This document shows positions 18,410 to 27,539 of a stretch of DNA of 59,775 nucleotides, piece by piece. Made by a program: the position numbers and the translations under genes. Source of the stretch: Caryophanales bacterium UBA1744 (GTDB lineage: Bacteria > Bacillota_I > Bacilli_A > RFN20 > CAG-826); assembly GCA_002314915.1 (NCBI GenBank), contig DCHU01000041.1, positions 1 through 59,775 of the forward strand. The letters run 5' to 3'. The notes beneath the pieces were generated by a model. That model searched no databases. It saw only the letters and a list, made by a program, of their open reading frames with translations, and was not told the DNA's origin. Each line of letters starts with the position of its first letter. Position 1 is the stretch's first letter.

Positions 18410-19384
18410 ATGATTTACGTCGTTTATGCAAGCCAGTCCAAGATGATCAAGGACGGACTCAAAAAACTTTTAGACAAAGAAATCCCAGAACAGGATCCGA
18501 TGAACACCATCTACATGGATATGGGAAATCGCCGTCTTTACGAGTTGTACGACGAGGCTTCATATTTACCACTTGGATATGACAAAAAGGCAGTTGTAGC
18601 CGAGAATTTTTATTACCTAGCGAAAACAAAAACAAAGGCAAAAATCGCTAAGGATGATGATGTTGAAGGAATCACTTCATACTTCGAAAATCCGATGGAT
18701 GAGATTACAGTTTTCATCCTTGTTTATTCAGATACACTTGATGATAAATCGGATATGTATAAGGCCCTTGCTAAAGGTGGCGCTAAGTTCATTCCGGTTT
18801 TACCTTTCACAGATGAGAAATGGGATTCATATATTCCAAAGTACTTTGAAAACAGAGGTGTCGTCATCTATAACGATGCAATTAGTGTCCTCAAAGAAAG
18901 AATCAACGGAGACTATTCAACCTTCATTAATGAGGCAACAAAGCTCATGACATATTGCGTTGATGAACCGATTACTCTTGAGATTGTTGAAAAGCTTGTC
19001 CCAGTACCTCTTGAAGATGACGTCTATTCCTTATCAAACGCTTTGTGCCATGGCGAAATCGGCAAAGCAATCTCTATTTATAGAGATTTAAAGATTAAAT
19101 CAACCGACCCAATCACCTTAATCAGGCTTCTAGCAACCCAATTCAGGTTCCTCAATCAAATCTCTTATCTTAAGGATAGAGGATACTCGATCGATGACAT
19201 GATGAGAGAACTAAACTGCAAATATGGAAGAGTTAAGATGAGCTTAACGAACCTTCGTTACATCGATAGCTATCAGATTGCGGATATCCTCGAAGACTTA
19301 TATAAGTGCGAGCTTGATATCTTCACCGGCAAAATCGACCAGGATATCGCCTTCCAGATGCTCCTGGCGAACTTCAAAGTATGA
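18410..19384 (+). CDS. holA: DNA polymerase III delta subunit (clamp-loader)
   Basis: 324 aa. Delta opens the beta sliding clamp within the clamp-loader complex. The sequence is divergent but has the expected order: an N-terminal AAA+-like fold without a Walker A motif (YVVYASQSKMIKDGLKKLL), the YELYDEASYLPLGYDKKAVV segment, and the C-terminal collar domain (LIRLLATQFRFLNQI...DIAFQMLLANF). Position after comEC and before rpsT is the conserved Bacillota order and strengthens the call. It ends in TGA, overlapping the next gene by 4 nt. Confidence 0.87.
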   Translation: MIYVVYASQSKMIKDGLKKLLDKEIPEQDPMNTIYMDMGNRRLYELYDEASYLPLGYDKKAVVAENFYYLAKTKTKAKIAKDDDVEGITSYFENPMDEITVFILVYSDTLDDKSDMYKALAKGGAKFIPVLPFTDEKWDSYIPKYFENRGVVIYNDAISVLKERINGDYSTFINEATKLMTYCVDEPITLEIVEKLVPVPLEDDVYSLSNALCHGEIGKAISIYRDLKIKSTDPITLIRLLATQFRFLNQISYLKDRGYSIDDMMRELNCKYGRVKMSLTNLRYIDSYQIADILEDLYKCELDIFTGKIDQDIAFQMLLANFKV

Positions 19385-19821
19385 GAATAGTCGTTATATC
19401 GGACACCCATGGCGATGATGAAGTCGTTAGAAAAGTGTTCTTAAGGGAGCAAAAGGCGGATGTCTTCCTCCATGCAGGCGATGTCTGTTCAATGCCAATA
19501 GAAGTTACGCCATTCATCTGCGTTAGAGGAAACTGCGATATGTTCTATCCTCAGTATCCATCGCATTTCTCAATGGATACAGAATATGGAAAGCTATACA
19601 TCCAGCATTACCCGAGAAGCAGATCAGAATTAAGCGATCTGAAGAAGGATGGAGTCACCATCTTCGTGCACGGGCACACGCACGTTAAAGAAATAAAGGA
19701 TTATGAGGGCGTTAAAGTCCTATGTCCCGGAAGTGCGTCTAGGCCTAGAGACGACTACGCATCATATATGGTTATTAAGACCAGCGAAAATGAAGTGGAA
19801 GTCGAGTTCAAACAAGTATGA
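19381..19821 (+). CDS. YfcE/MJ0936-type metallophosphoesterase
   Basis: 146 aa. Calcineurin-like phosphodiesterase with the metal-binding motifs SDTHGD (N-terminus), HAGDVC, RGNCD and VHGHTHVK. Relatives hydrolyse model phosphodiesters; the natural substrate is unknown. The ATG overlaps the TGA of holA (ATGA), so translation is coupled. A terminator follows at the stop codon. Confidence 0.87.
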   Translation: MRIVVISDTHGDDEVVRKVFLREQKADVFLHAGDVCSMPIEVTPFICVRGNCDMFYPQYPSHFSMDTEYGKLYIQHYPRSRSELSDLKKDGVTIFVHGHTHVKEIKDYEGVKVLCPGSASRPRDDYASYMVIKTSENEVEVEFKQV

Positions 19822-19851
19822 AAAAAAGCCCAATCACTTGGGCTTATTTTT
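19821..19851. terminator. Bidirectional terminator between phosphodiesterase and rpsT
   Basis: AAGCCCAA (19826-19833) / TTGGGCTT (19838-19845), with an A-run on the left and a T-run on the right. Confidence 0.88.
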
Positions 19852-19870
19852 TCGTTTGTAAATGCTTTAA

Positions 19871-20134
19871 TTAAGCAATAGCGTTGACGACTTTAGCGAG
19901 GTGGCCTTTCTTTCTGTTGCATGAGTTAACAGAGATGATGCCTGCCTGAGCAGCCTGATCAAGAAGGGAAGTTGCATTCTTGAGAGCTTCAGCAGCAGCA
20001 GCCTTATCGTTTGCAGCAGCAGCAGCTTCGACTTTCTTAATTGCAGTTCTTAATTCGCTCTTAGCTGCAGAATTCTTTTCGTTAGCAGCCTTATTTGTTG
20101 CGTCGCGCTTGATTTGGGATTTGATATTTGGCAT
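19871..20134 (-). CDS. rpsT: 30S ribosomal protein S20
   Basis: 87 aa, very Lys/Ala-rich and predicted all-helical. N-terminal MPNIKSQIKRDATNKAANEK and C-terminal NSCNRKKGHLAKVVNAIA fit the family, which binds 16S rRNA early in 30S assembly. AAGGAAG precedes the start. It is oriented against its left neighbours and may be transcribed together with the acyl ligase gene upstream or from its own promoter. Confidence 0.96.
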   Translation of the reverse strand: MPNIKSQIKRDATNKAANEKNSAAKSELRTAIKKVEAAAAANDKAAAAEALKNATSLLDQAAQAGIISVNSCNRKKGHLAKVVNAIA

Positions 20135-20205
20135 TGTTAATCTTCCTTTTCAATAAAAACTTTTTCAGCAATGGTGATTTTAGACTTATAGTCTATCTAA
20201 AACAA

Positions 20206-22227
20206 CTATTTTTTAACGTCATTTGCACCTTCGTGTCTAATTCTGAGCACTTCGGCAGCAAAATCGCGGACGGAACCGAGTTTTCCGAGCTTTTCAGTAG
20301 GAATCTCGAGCTCAAGTTGATCGTTAAGATCAGAGACCATTGAGATGTATGACATTGAGTCACCACCCAAGTCAACGGTCCAAATTGCGTCATCATCAAC
20401 CTGTTCTTCTGTAAGCATAAGGGTCTCAGCGAATATCTTTCTGATCTTTGCCAATGTTTCCTTAACTTCAGTTGGGTCGTACATGTCTAAGTTAGCGATC
20501 TGTCTCTTTTCTTCGAAACCTGTGACATCAGCAGAACCAGCGATGACCGCTTTCTTGATGTAAGCACGCTTGACTTTGATTCCGTTTGCAAGAGGCATGT
20601 CCTTCTTATAGACATAGAAGTCGACGACTTTCTTCTCAGAAGGTAATGAAGCGTTCACTCTATCGAGTGCAGCCTTAACTTCCTTCAATCCTTCACCGTT
20701 TACCATATTGTCGAGCTGGACAACGAGGGTGATTTTCTCTGTTGCGCCATCCTGGACTCCGAAGATTACAAGGTGAACGACATGTGGGATGTCCTTGAAG
20801 TAGTATTCAAGTTCATCAGGGAAGACGTTCTCACCGTTTGATGCGATGATGACATCTTTGTTTCTGCCTTTGATATAGCATCTTGAATCTTCTTTGATGA
20901 TTGCGATATCGCCGGTCTTTAAGTATCCATCTTCAGTGAACTCTGTCTCTTTATAGACGCCACCGATGATTTCAGCCTTATGAGTTGTAGCGGATTTGAT
21001 GAATAACTCACCTTCTCCATTTGTTGGGTTGCCCTCGCTATCAACGACTTTGAAGTCAAATCCATAGAATGGCTTACCGATTGAACCTAAGAGTCTGTCA
21101 TTAACATTTGGAGACATCTCAACGCATGCAACGCCGATTTCCGTCATACCGTATCCATTATATAATGGATATCCGATACCATTGACCAACTCCTGGGTTG
21201 TTGGGTTAAGATAACCACCGCCAGAGATACAGTATTCAACCTGTGGTCCGAAGACGCTCTTCTTAACGATTTTCTGGACAAAGCCGGATGCGGCCTTACC
21301 AGCTTCTTTCTTCTCGATCTTACCTAAGTTGTAGCCAACGATATTATCGAGGAGTTCTTCATATTTAGGACCCTTAAGTGCCATTGAGCGCTTAACTGTC
21401 TGAGCAATTCCGTCCCAAAGGAGTGGAACTGAGAAGATGTGTGTTGCTTTTCCTTTACGAATTGCGTAGAGGACATCCTTGGTGGATGTTGATGCAGGAT
21501 AGACGATTGCCTTTCCATACCATGAGAACCAGAGGAATACTGCGACGAATCCAAAGATATGGTGCAATGGAATCATTGCGAGGTTTCTGATCTTTCCTGG
21601 GTGAATTAAGGTTGTTGATCCATAATCGGCGATATTTCCTGCAGCAAGAATCTGATTTACGAGGTTTTCACCATCCCAAATGAGAATCTTTGCGTCTCCA
21701 GTCGTGCCTGATGAGCAGAAGAGAACGTTATTTGCCCAATTCTCAACAAATGTTGAGCATGGAGCAGCGTTAACGATGTCGTTGTATTTAACAAGTGGAA
21801 CATCGTATTCTTCAGCTTCATTTGCAACGATTGCGACGGCCTTTCCCTGTTTAACAAGGTTTGCTGTATTCTCTTTAGCAAGTCTTGCATCGATGAGAAG
21901 TGGACGATGTCCAGTCATTGCGATTGCCCAGAACAAGAGTGGCCATTCAGGGCTGTTCTTGTATTTAAGGGCGACTACTGAATCAAAAGGTGTTTTCTCA
22001 AGAATTGTTGAGAGTCTCTTAGCGAGGTCTGTAACCTTTTCAGCGTATTCTGAGTATTTATAGTGTTTTGCCTTTCCTTCTTCGGTGAAGTAGTAACAGC
22101 AAACGTTTTTCTTATTTGTTTCAACTATCTGGTGATAGATAGTTTTGAGTGATTTCTCCATGTTACAGAGTCTTTTGGACTTATCTGTAAATTCACGGAT
22201 CTGTTCAACTTTATAGTGTTTTGCCAT
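20206..22227 (-). CDS. Acyl-AMP ligase (acyl-ACP synthetase-like) fused to a carrier-protein domain
   Basis: 673 aa from the ATG at 22227, preceded by GGAGAA; a longer in-frame reading to 22317 adds an unconserved hydrophobic leader. Adenylate-forming domain: P-loop CSSGTTGDAK (171-180), YNGYGMTEIG, YLKTGDIAII and NGENVFPDELE. The last 80 residues form an acyl-carrier-like domain with LGGDSMSY; S624 is the expected phosphopantetheine site. The protein would activate a carboxylic acid, probably a fatty acid, and load it onto its own carrier arm. No acyltransferase or condensing domain is attached and no partner is adjacent. The substrate and acceptor are unknown. Confidence 0.85.
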   Translation of the reverse strand: MAKHYKVEQIREFTDKSKRLCNMEKSLKTIYHQIVETNKKNVCCYYFTEEGKAKHYKYSEYAEKVTDLAKRLSTILEKTPFDSVVALKYKNSPEWPLLFWAIAMTGHRPLLIDARLAKENTANLVKQGKAVAIVANEAEEYDVPLVKYNDIVNAAPCSTFVENWANNVLFCSSGTTGDAKILIWDGENLVNQILAAGNIADYGSTTLIHPGKIRNLAMIPLHHIFGFVAVFLWFSWYGKAIVYPASTSTKDVLYAIRKGKATHIFSVPLLWDGIAQTVKRSMALKGPKYEELLDNIVGYNLGKIEKKEAGKAASGFVQKIVKKSVFGPQVEYCISGGGYLNPTTQELVNGIGYPLYNGYGMTEIGVACVEMSPNVNDRLLGSIGKPFYGFDFKVVDSEGNPTNGEGELFIKSATTHKAEIIGGVYKETEFTEDGYLKTGDIAIIKEDSRCYIKGRNKDVIIASNGENVFPDELEYYFKDIPHVVHLVIFGVQDGATEKITLVVQLDNMVNGEGLKEVKAALDRVNASLPSEKKVVDFYVYKKDMPLANGIKVKRAYIKKAVIAGSADVTGFEEKRQIANLDMYDPTEVKETLAKIRKIFAETLMLTEEQVDDDAIWTVDLGGDSMSYISMVSDLNDQLELEIPTEKLGKLGSVRDFAAEVLRIRHEGANDVKK

Positions 22228-22319
22228 AGTGGTTCTCCATTTCGCGAACGTGCATATAGTACTACATAACGCGAAGAAAGAAAGCAAAAAATGCGTCATT
22301 CGAAAGATTATCGTCACAA

Positions 22320-22367
22320 TTTACCACAATTGCATATAGGAGTATAATTTGCTTTAGCAAGGAGGAG
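22320..22367 (+). promoter_or_regulatory. Promoter and ribosome-binding site of fmt
   Basis: TTTACC (22320-22325), 17-nt spacer, TATAAT (22343-22348), then AAGGAGGAG (22359-22367) before the ATG at 22373. Unlike several other operon-first genes here, fmt has a normal leader and a strong Shine-Dalgarno sequence. Confidence 0.75.
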
Positions 22368-22372
22368 TGTTT

Positions 22373-23317
22373 ATGAAATACGCAGATAAAAAAGATGTTA
22401 AAGTCCTATTCTTAGGCACCCCAGAAATCGCCGCTAAGTCATTAAAGGCCATCATAGACGAAGGTTATGATGTTTTATGTGTTGTAACTCAGGAAGACAA
22501 GGAAACCGGCCGTAATAGAACGTTAGAGATGCCAGCATGTAAGAAAGTTGCTCTTTCTTATGGAATACCTGTATATCAGCCTCATCGCATAAGGAAAGAC
22601 TTCGAATTCGCAAAGTCAATGGATATCGATGTTATCGTTTGTATGGCATATGGACAGTTATTACCGGATGAGTTTTTGGCTTTAGCTAAGGTAGGCGCAA
22701 TCAATTTACATGGTTCATTACTGCCTGAATACCGTGGTGCAGCCCCGATTCAGAGATCCATTATGGATGGCAAAACCGAAACTGGCATAACCCTCATGGA
22801 AATGGTTCATGAGATGGATGCTGGGGATATGTATGACAAAGTCATAACTCCAATTGATCCAAACGATAATTACACATCATTAAATGGAAAATTGGGAGAT
22901 GACGCCGCAAAAATGATCGCGGTTGACCTCCTAAAATACGCAAACGGAGAACTTCCAGCTGTTCCTCAAGACGCGTCTAAGGTTACATTCGCCGAAAAGA
23001 TTCTCCCAGAAACCGAAAAACTTTCTCTCGAGATAAATTGTTCAAAATTTGTCAATTTAATCCGTGGAATGTCCGATACGCCTGGCGCTTATGTCATGCT
23101 TGAGGGCAAGAAACTTAAAATCTTCTCAGCCCACATATTCAGCGGGGATGTCGTGAAGGAAATCGGAGATATCGTCCCAAACAAGAAGTTGCTATTGGTG
23201 CAGCTTAACGACGGTATCGTTTCCCTTGATTCAGTCCAGTACGAAGGAAAGAAGAAGATGGATGGCACATCATTTAAAAATGGTGCGCGCCTGGGCGAAA
23301 ACGCAAAAGTTGAATAA
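22373..23317 (+). CDS. fmt: Methionyl-tRNA formyltransferase
   Basis: 314 aa from the ATG at 22373; a GTG 6 nt upstream overlaps the ribosome-binding site. It formylates initiator Met-tRNA. Seen: FLGTPEIAAKSLKAI at the N-terminus, the catalytic-site stretch INLHGSLLPEYRGAAPIQ with N, H and the downstream MDAGDM, then the OB-like C-terminal domain. No peptide deformylase gene is next to it. The nuclease-helicase gene starts 2 nt after the stop. Confidence 0.95.
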   Translation: MKYADKKDVKVLFLGTPEIAAKSLKAIIDEGYDVLCVVTQEDKETGRNRTLEMPACKKVALSYGIPVYQPHRIRKDFEFAKSMDIDVIVCMAYGQLLPDEFLALAKVGAINLHGSLLPEYRGAAPIQRSIMDGKTETGITLMEMVHEMDAGDMYDKVITPIDPNDNYTSLNGKLGDDAAKMIAVDLLKYANGELPAVPQDASKVTFAEKILPETEKLSLEINCSKFVNLIRGMSDTPGAYVMLEGKKLKIFSAHIFSGDVVKEIGDIVPNKKLLLVQLNDGIVSLDSVQYEGKKKMDGTSFKNGARLGENAKVE

Positions 23318-23319
23318 TA

Positions 23320-25662
23320 ATGGCGGAAATAAGGGATCTCACCTTATCGGTTCACCAGCTTGTTGACTTCCTGCTACGTGAAGGCGATATAGACAATAGA
23401 GTTTATAACAGCGACACAATGGCCATGGGTTCTAAGATCCATGCAGCTTTTCAGCATAAGCAGGGCAATGAGTATCTATCAGAAGTATATCTCAAAGAAA
23501 CATTTCTTAGAGAAGACGCTAAAGTAACCATCGAAGGTAGGGCTGACGGCATCATTATTGGCCAAAAGTACCCGATAATTGATGAAATCAAATCAACAGT
23601 GGCCCCTTTAGATGTCTTCTATAACGAGCAAAAGGAATGGCATTTAGCGCAGGCAAAATGCTATGCCCTAATGTATTGCCACGACAAAAAACTCGATAAA
23701 GCAGTGGTTCGTTTAACCTATATCAGTCAGATCGATGACTCGAGAATGATGAAGGAATTCACCTATTCAGTTGACGAATTATTGAGCGATACCATAGCTT
23801 TGATTGACGAGTATTTAGCGTTCCAAAGACAACAGTTCAAACACATTGAGGAACGCAATAAATCAGCAAAAACACTCAAGTTCCCATACAAGGATTTTAG
23901 ACCAGGCCAAAGGGAAATGGCAAAGTATGCCTACAGCGTTGCCAAGAAGGGCGGAGTTTTCTTCTGCGAAGCTCCAACAGGCATCGGAAAAACCATGTCT
24001 ACCCTTTATCCATCAGTGACCGCTTTTGGTTCAACAAAGAACGAAAAGGTATTCTACTTAACCGCAAAAGCATCAGGTAGATTATCCGCATTTGACGCAA
24101 TGACAAAACTATATGAGGCAGGATTCCACGGCCGCGATTCTTTAATCATGGCCAAAGACAAGATATGCCCTAATCCTGGCGCGGCTTGCAATCCGGATGA
24201 ATGTCCTTTTGCAAAGAGTTATTATTCAAAACTTCGCGCAGTTACCAAAGAAGCGTTGGAAACTAATCAAAGATTCTCAACTGACTTTGTCAGAGAAATT
24301 GCAAGACAATATGAAATGTGCCCATTTGAGCTACAATTAGACCTTTCTTTATGGGCGGATGTCATCATCTTGGACTACAACTATTTCTTCGATCCAATCG
24401 TCTACTTGCAGAGGTACTTTGACGATACGGTAGACTCATCTAATTTCGTTATGCTTATCGATGAGGCACACAACCTCATAGACAGAGGCAGATCAGCATA
24501 TTCAGAATCCATAAACACCGATTTGATCACAGATGTCAAAAAGAGCCTCAAGAAGCATAAAGTACAGAAGATAAAGAACGCCTTAAACAAACTCAAGACA
24601 TCGCTTGAATTCGAAGATTTAAACATCGGGGATTCAAGGAGATTAACCGAGATTCCTAAACCGGTTGTTAAGGCTTTAGATGCGATTCAGAAGGCTCACA
24701 TAGCCATGAACAAAGAGCCACACCCAAGCCTTGGAGACTCTTATGCTGAACTTGGAAGAAGGTGTCATAGATTCTCTTTCATTGACGAGAATTATGCACA
24801 AAATACAACACTATACGCAAGACGCTTTGGAAACAACTATTCGCTTGAACTTTACTGCGAGGATCCAAGCCCAATGCTTAGAGATTGCCTGATGAAAGTA
24901 AAAGGGGCGGTTATCTTTTCTGCGACCTTGCAGCCAATCGATTACTACATGGATGCCTTGCTTGGCGACAAGTCGTTCCCATACCTGATCCTTCCATCGC
25001 CTTTCCCGGAAGAGAATTTCGATTTGATGATCGCTCCAATGGTCTCGACCAGGTACAAAGACAGAGAAAAGACCTATGATGAGGTCGCAAAGTATCTCAA
25101 GGAATTCGTTTCCGCTAGGACAGGTAACTATTTCATCTATTTCCCGTCATACGAGTATTTAGACAACATCAGACCATACCTTGACTTCGGGGATGCCGAT
25201 GTTTTCGAGCAGGAAAGAGACATGAACGACGATGAGAAGACTTTGTTCTTATCGCGTTTCCTCCCAAATCCAGAAAACACAACCGTCGGATTACTCATTA
25301 TCGGAGGCTCATTCTCTGAAGGAATCGACTTAGTCGATGATAGATTAATCGGAGTAGGGGTTGTCGGCATCGGTCTCGCCCAAATCTGCTTTGAGAAAGA
25401 ACTTATCCGCGAATTCTATGAAAAAAAGAACGGCAATGGTTTCGAATACTCATACATGAATCCTGGAGTTAACAAAGTTATGCAGGCGGTTGGAAGATTA
25501 ATCCGCTCAGAAAACGACCGTGGAGCGGCCCTTTTAATCGATGATAGATATATGAAGTCCGAGTACCGAGAACTCTTTGCTAGGACCTGGAAAGGCTACA
25601 ATTTGGTCACATCTGTCGAGGATGTTAAAGAAAATATTCATAATTTCTATAAGAAAAACTGA
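23320..25662 (+). CDS. XPD/DinG-family Fe-S helicase with N-terminal PD-(D/E)XK nuclease domain
   Basis: 780 aa. Residues about 20-170 resemble a RecB/Cas4-type nuclease: GRADGII (D76), IIDEIKST (D88-E89-x-K91) and the Q in LAQAKCYALMY. From about residue 185 it is a superfamily 2 helicase: APTGIGKT (K224), four cysteines C283, C290, C295 and C334 placed as in Fe-S cluster helicases, DEAH at 381-384, and motif VI QAVGRLIRSEND. Such proteins unwind 5'-3' and probably act in DNA repair; the fused nuclease could process flaps. No CRISPR genes are nearby, so the Cas4 likeness does not imply a Cas role. It ends in TGA. Confidence 0.88.
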   Translation: MAEIRDLTLSVHQLVDFLLREGDIDNRVYNSDTMAMGSKIHAAFQHKQGNEYLSEVYLKETFLREDAKVTIEGRADGIIIGQKYPIIDEIKSTVAPLDVFYNEQKEWHLAQAKCYALMYCHDKKLDKAVVRLTYISQIDDSRMMKEFTYSVDELLSDTIALIDEYLAFQRQQFKHIEERNKSAKTLKFPYKDFRPGQREMAKYAYSVAKKGGVFFCEAPTGIGKTMSTLYPSVTAFGSTKNEKVFYLTAKASGRLSAFDAMTKLYEAGFHGRDSLIMAKDKICPNPGAACNPDECPFAKSYYSKLRAVTKEALETNQRFSTDFVREIARQYEMCPFELQLDLSLWADVIILDYNYFFDPIVYLQRYFDDTVDSSNFVMLIDEAHNLIDRGRSAYSESINTDLITDVKKSLKKHKVQKIKNALNKLKTSLEFEDLNIGDSRRLTEIPKPVVKALDAIQKAHIAMNKEPHPSLGDSYAELGRRCHRFSFIDENYAQNTTLYARRFGNNYSLELYCEDPSPMLRDCLMKVKGAVIFSATLQPIDYYMDALLGDKSFPYLILPSPFPEENFDLMIAPMVSTRYKDREKTYDEVAKYLKEFVSARTGNYFIYFPSYEYLDNIRPYLDFGDADVFEQERDMNDDEKTLFLSRFLPNPENTTVGLLIIGGSFSEGIDLVDDRLIGVGVVGIGLAQICFEKELIREFYEKKNGNGFEYSYMNPGVNKVMQAVGRLIRSENDRGAALLIDDRYMKSEYRELFARTWKGYNLVTSVEDVKENIHNFYKKN

Positions 25663-25670
25663 GTTTAATG

Positions 25671-25676
25671 TATAAT
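25671..25676 (+). promoter_or_regulatory. -10 box of lepA
   Basis: TATAAT ends 16 nt before the ATG at 25693, predicting a leader under 10 nt without a ribosome-binding site. An in-frame ATG at 25675 overlaps this box and is rejected as a start. Confidence 0.55.
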
Positions 25677-25692
25677 GTCGCGGGTAAAACTT

Positions 25693-27504
25693 ATGCCATT
25701 CGACAAATCACACATTAGAAATTTCAGTGTTATCGCTCATATCGACCATGGAAAGTCGACTCTTTGCGATCGAATTTTAGAGTCCACAGGAACCGTTGAA
25801 AAACGTGAAATGAAGGCTCAATTACTCGACGACATGGAGCTTGAAAGAGAGCGTGGAATCACTATCAAACTGAACGCGGTTACAGTTTCATATACCGCAA
25901 AAGATGGGGAGAAATACATCTTCAACCTCATCGACACTCCTGGACACGTCGACTTCTCATACGAAGTATCTCGTTCTTTAGCGGCTTGTGAAGGCGCGCT
26001 TTTGGTCGTTGACGCAACGCAGGGAGTTGAGGCTCAAACACTCGCAAATGTTTACCTCGCAATCGACAACGACTTAATGGTCATCCCAGTTATTAATAAA
26101 ATCGACTTACCTTCCGCACAGATTAATATGTGCAAAGAGGAAATCGAGACAAGAATCGGATTATCAACAACCGACTGTTCATTAGTATCTGCCAAAACAG
26201 GCATCGGCATTCAGGACATGCTTGAGAAAGTGGTGGAACTTGTTCCTCCGCCATCAGGCGATGTCTCAAATCCACTTGAAGCTCTCATTTTCGATAGCTA
26301 TTACGACTCCTATAGAGGCGTTGTTGTCTTAATCAGAGTAAAGAACGGCTCCGTCAAACCTGGAGACAAGATTCTCCTTATGGCGGCAAACAAGGTGTAC
26401 ACAGTCACAGAAGTCGGCATCAGAACGCCAAAAGAAGTCTCAACATCCCAGTTGGATGCAGGCGAAGTAGGATACTTAACCGCAACAATCAAGGACATCA
26501 GAGACGTCTTCCCAGGCGAAACTATCACCCTCGCTGATAGGCCTGCAGCCCAGCCATTGCCAGGTTATAGAAAGATCAACCCAATGGTTTATTGCGGTCT
26601 CTATCCAGTTGAGTCCCAGAAGTACCAAGACTTAAAAGACGCATTAGGTAAGCTTTGCTTAAATGACGCTTCATTAACGTTCGAACCTGAATCATCCAAG
26701 GCTTTAGGCTTCGGTTTCCGCGCAGGATTCCTCGGCTTATTACACATGGACGTCATCCAGGAAAGACTCGAAAGAGAATATGGTTTGAACCTCATTCTCA
26801 CGGCTCCATCTGTTCAGTACAAAATCGATTTGACCGACGGAACAACAATTACAATCGACAACCCTGCAGACTTGCCAGACGTCCAGAAAATCAGATGCAT
26901 CAAAGAGCCTTTCGTCAAGGCGAGCATCATGACTCCAAAAGACTATGTCGGACCAATCATGCAGTTATGTCAGGAAAGAAGGGGTGTCTATATAGACTTA
27001 GACTACTTCGATGACACAAGAGTTATCGTCAAGTATTACATCCCGCTTTCAGAAATCATCTTCAATTTCTTCGACAAGCTCAAATCCGCAACAAAGGGTT
27101 ATGCTTCACTTGACTATGAAATGGATGAATACAAACAGTCCGAATTAGCGAAGATGGATATCATGCTAAATGGCGATATCATCGACGCTTTATCAATCAT
27201 CGTCTATAGATCAGACGCATATAAGAGAGGCATCACCATCGTTCAGAAACTTAAGGAAATCATCCCTAAGCAGCAGTTCGAGGTCCCTGTCCAGGCAAGT
27301 ATCGGCGGCAAAGTCATTGCCCGTGCCGATATCCGCTCAATGAGAAAAGACGTCTTAGCGAAGTGCTACGGCGGTGATATCTCACGTAAGAAGAAACTCC
27401 TCGAGAAGCAGAAAGAGGGTAAGAAGAGAATGAAAGCCATTGGATCCGTTGAGGTCCCACAGGAGGCATTCATGTCAGTCTTGTCTCTCGATGATGAGGA
27501 TTAG
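25693..27504 (+). CDS. lepA: Elongation factor 4 (LepA)
   Basis: 603 aa. A ribosome-associated GTPase that remodels stalled or mispositioned ribosomes. Seen: G1 AHIDHGKST, G3 DTPGHVDFSYEVSRSLAACEG, G4 NKIDLP, then EF-G-like domains and the LepA-specific C-terminal domain with lysine-rich GGDISRKKKLLEKQKEGKKRMK. The start at 25693 gives the usual short N-terminus MPFDKSHIRNFSVIAHIDHG; the longer reading from 25675 would start inside the -10 box. Confidence 0.97.
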   Translation: MPFDKSHIRNFSVIAHIDHGKSTLCDRILESTGTVEKREMKAQLLDDMELERERGITIKLNAVTVSYTAKDGEKYIFNLIDTPGHVDFSYEVSRSLAACEGALLVVDATQGVEAQTLANVYLAIDNDLMVIPVINKIDLPSAQINMCKEEIETRIGLSTTDCSLVSAKTGIGIQDMLEKVVELVPPPSGDVSNPLEALIFDSYYDSYRGVVVLIRVKNGSVKPGDKILLMAANKVYTVTEVGIRTPKEVSTSQLDAGEVGYLTATIKDIRDVFPGETITLADRPAAQPLPGYRKINPMVYCGLYPVESQKYQDLKDALGKLCLNDASLTFEPESSKALGFGFRAGFLGLLHMDVIQERLEREYGLNLILTAPSVQYKIDLTDGTTITIDNPADLPDVQKIRCIKEPFVKASIMTPKDYVGPIMQLCQERRGVYIDLDYFDDTRVIVKYYIPLSEIIFNFFDKLKSATKGYASLDYEMDEYKQSELAKMDIMLNGDIIDALSIIVYRSDAYKRGITIVQKLKEIIPKQQFEVPVQASIGGKVIARADIRSMRKDVLAKCYGGDISRKKKLLEKQKEGKKRMKAIGSVEVPQEAFMSVLSLDDED

Positions 27505-27533
27505 TTGTCATAGAGTATTTACTCTACTATTAT
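27505..27533 (+). promoter_or_regulatory. Promoter of the GT2-obgE operon
   Basis: TTGTCA (27505-27510), 17-nt spacer, TATTAT (27528-27533), ATG at 27540. There are only 6 nt between the -10 and the start codon, and no ribosome-binding site. Confidence 0.75.
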
Positions 27534-27539
27534 TAATGT

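Noticed and set aside
22228..22317. N-terminal signal-like extension of the acyl-AMP ligase
   Set aside because: The hydrophobic leader has no ribosome-binding site and falls in the promoter region; the ATG at 22227 has one.
23320..23860. Cas4 and a CRISPR system
   Set aside because: The nuclease domain is fused to a repair-type helicase, and no repeat array or other cas gene is visible in the window.
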